Source of the DNA: Deltaproteobacteria bacterium
GTDB lineage: Bacteria > JADJOY01
NCBI GenBank assembly: GCA_016713535.1
Contig: JADJOY010000063.1
Span: 1 to 54,838, forward strand
DNA length: 54,838 nucleotides
Direction of reading: 5' to 3'
Shown here: positions 54,649 through 54,838 of the stretch, piece by piece
Layout of the letters: each line of letters begins with the position of its first letter
Position numbering within the stretch: position 1 is the first letter of the stretch
Made by a program: the position numbers and the translations under genes
The notes under the pieces: model-generated
The model's database searches: none
What the model saw: the letters and a program-made list of their open reading frames with translations, nothing else
Told to the model about the DNA's origin: nothing

Positions 54649-54838
54649 TTGGAACGACCTCGTTCCGTGATTTGGTGGGCGCGTGAGGCTGTCGCGCGCT
54701 ACCACAGTCTGGCGCCAGCCGGACGCGCGTGGCCCGTGTTGATCGCGCTGCTCGTGACGGTCTGCGGCATTCGGCCTCTTGTCGTGGTCACCCATGGGTG
54801 GTGGGCGGCGGGCGCCGTCCCGAACACGTTCGACTACG
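54649..54838 (+). CDS. Partial membrane protein (N-terminus, runs off right edge)
   Basis: The frame is open from 54247 to the window end. The last 190 bases look coding by third-position G+C. From a TTG at 54649 or a GTG at 54667 it reads RPRSVIWWAREAVARYH, then a likely membrane span WPVLIALLVTVCGIRPLVVV and HGWWAAGAVPNTFDY at the edge. No family was recognised. The start is uncertain and may lie further upstream. Confidence 0.35.
   Translation, partial: MERPRSVIWWAREAVARYHSLAPAGRAWPVLIALLVTVCGIRPLVVVTHGWWAAGAVPNTFDY

Overview
The window is a very G+C-rich stretch of a Gram-negative, diderm chromosome. An Omp85-type barrel, a lipobox lipoprotein, a heptosyltransferase-type GT9 and type IV pilin-like proteins support this. 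A secreted M6 protease with a tripartite C-terminal tail, several B12-type radical SAM proteins and a sigma-54 promoter fit a deltaproteobacterial, myxococcal or related lineage. That placement is inference; no rRNA or other taxonomic marker was seen. No tRNA, rRNA, CRISPR array, IS element, phage or toxin-antitoxin module was recognised.

Layout. 1-9.3 kb is mostly housekeeping: a left-edge SGNH hydrolase fragment, mutL, miaA, a pilin, an Omp85-type barrel, holB, holA, ilvE and an SDR epimerase. 9.4-14.4 kb holds a membrane/beta-propeller protein, a B12-type radical SAM protein and a second membrane/propeller protein. 14.6-18.3 kb has amrB (MEMO family), gltX and a zinc-ribbon/TPR protein. 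18.4-21.2 kb holds two divergent paralogous left-handed beta-helix proteins around an AT-rich array of six alternating half-sites. 21.3-31 kb is mixed: an M6 metalloprotease, GT2, ndk, a lipoprotein, nagB, aroC, an unknown membrane protein, a radical SAM/SPASM protein and a His-rich SEC-C protein. 31-48.7 kb looks like an envelope island: three YfhO-family GT-C proteins, an SGNH protein, a 2OG-Fe(II) oxygenase, a tightly coupled four-gene membrane/propeller cassette and a tandem pair of B12-type radical SAM proteins. 48.8-53.1 kb holds an IclR regulator, GT9, thrC and a Cys/Met-metabolism PLP enzyme. A second pilin with a sigma-54 promoter and a strong terminator follow, then an unresolved right end.

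How the genes may work together. The YfhO proteins, SGNH proteins, GT2, GT9, beta-helix proteins and radical SAM enzymes are consistent with building or decorating surface glycans or lipids. The best candidate for an undescribed system is the start-stop-coupled cassette at 37298-42059 (membrane/propeller, one-TM protein, anchored propeller, polytopic protein). Related membrane/propeller proteins occur at 9.4-14.4 kb beside a radical SAM gene. The six-half-site array at 19786-19854 is the most striking non-coding signal.

Caution. At least sixteen reading-frame breaks were found, eleven of them in the first 10 kb, and they hit consecutive essential genes. They look mainly like sequence or assembly errors, not gene decay. 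Frameshift positions are approximate, and frameshifted genes are given as whole loci.
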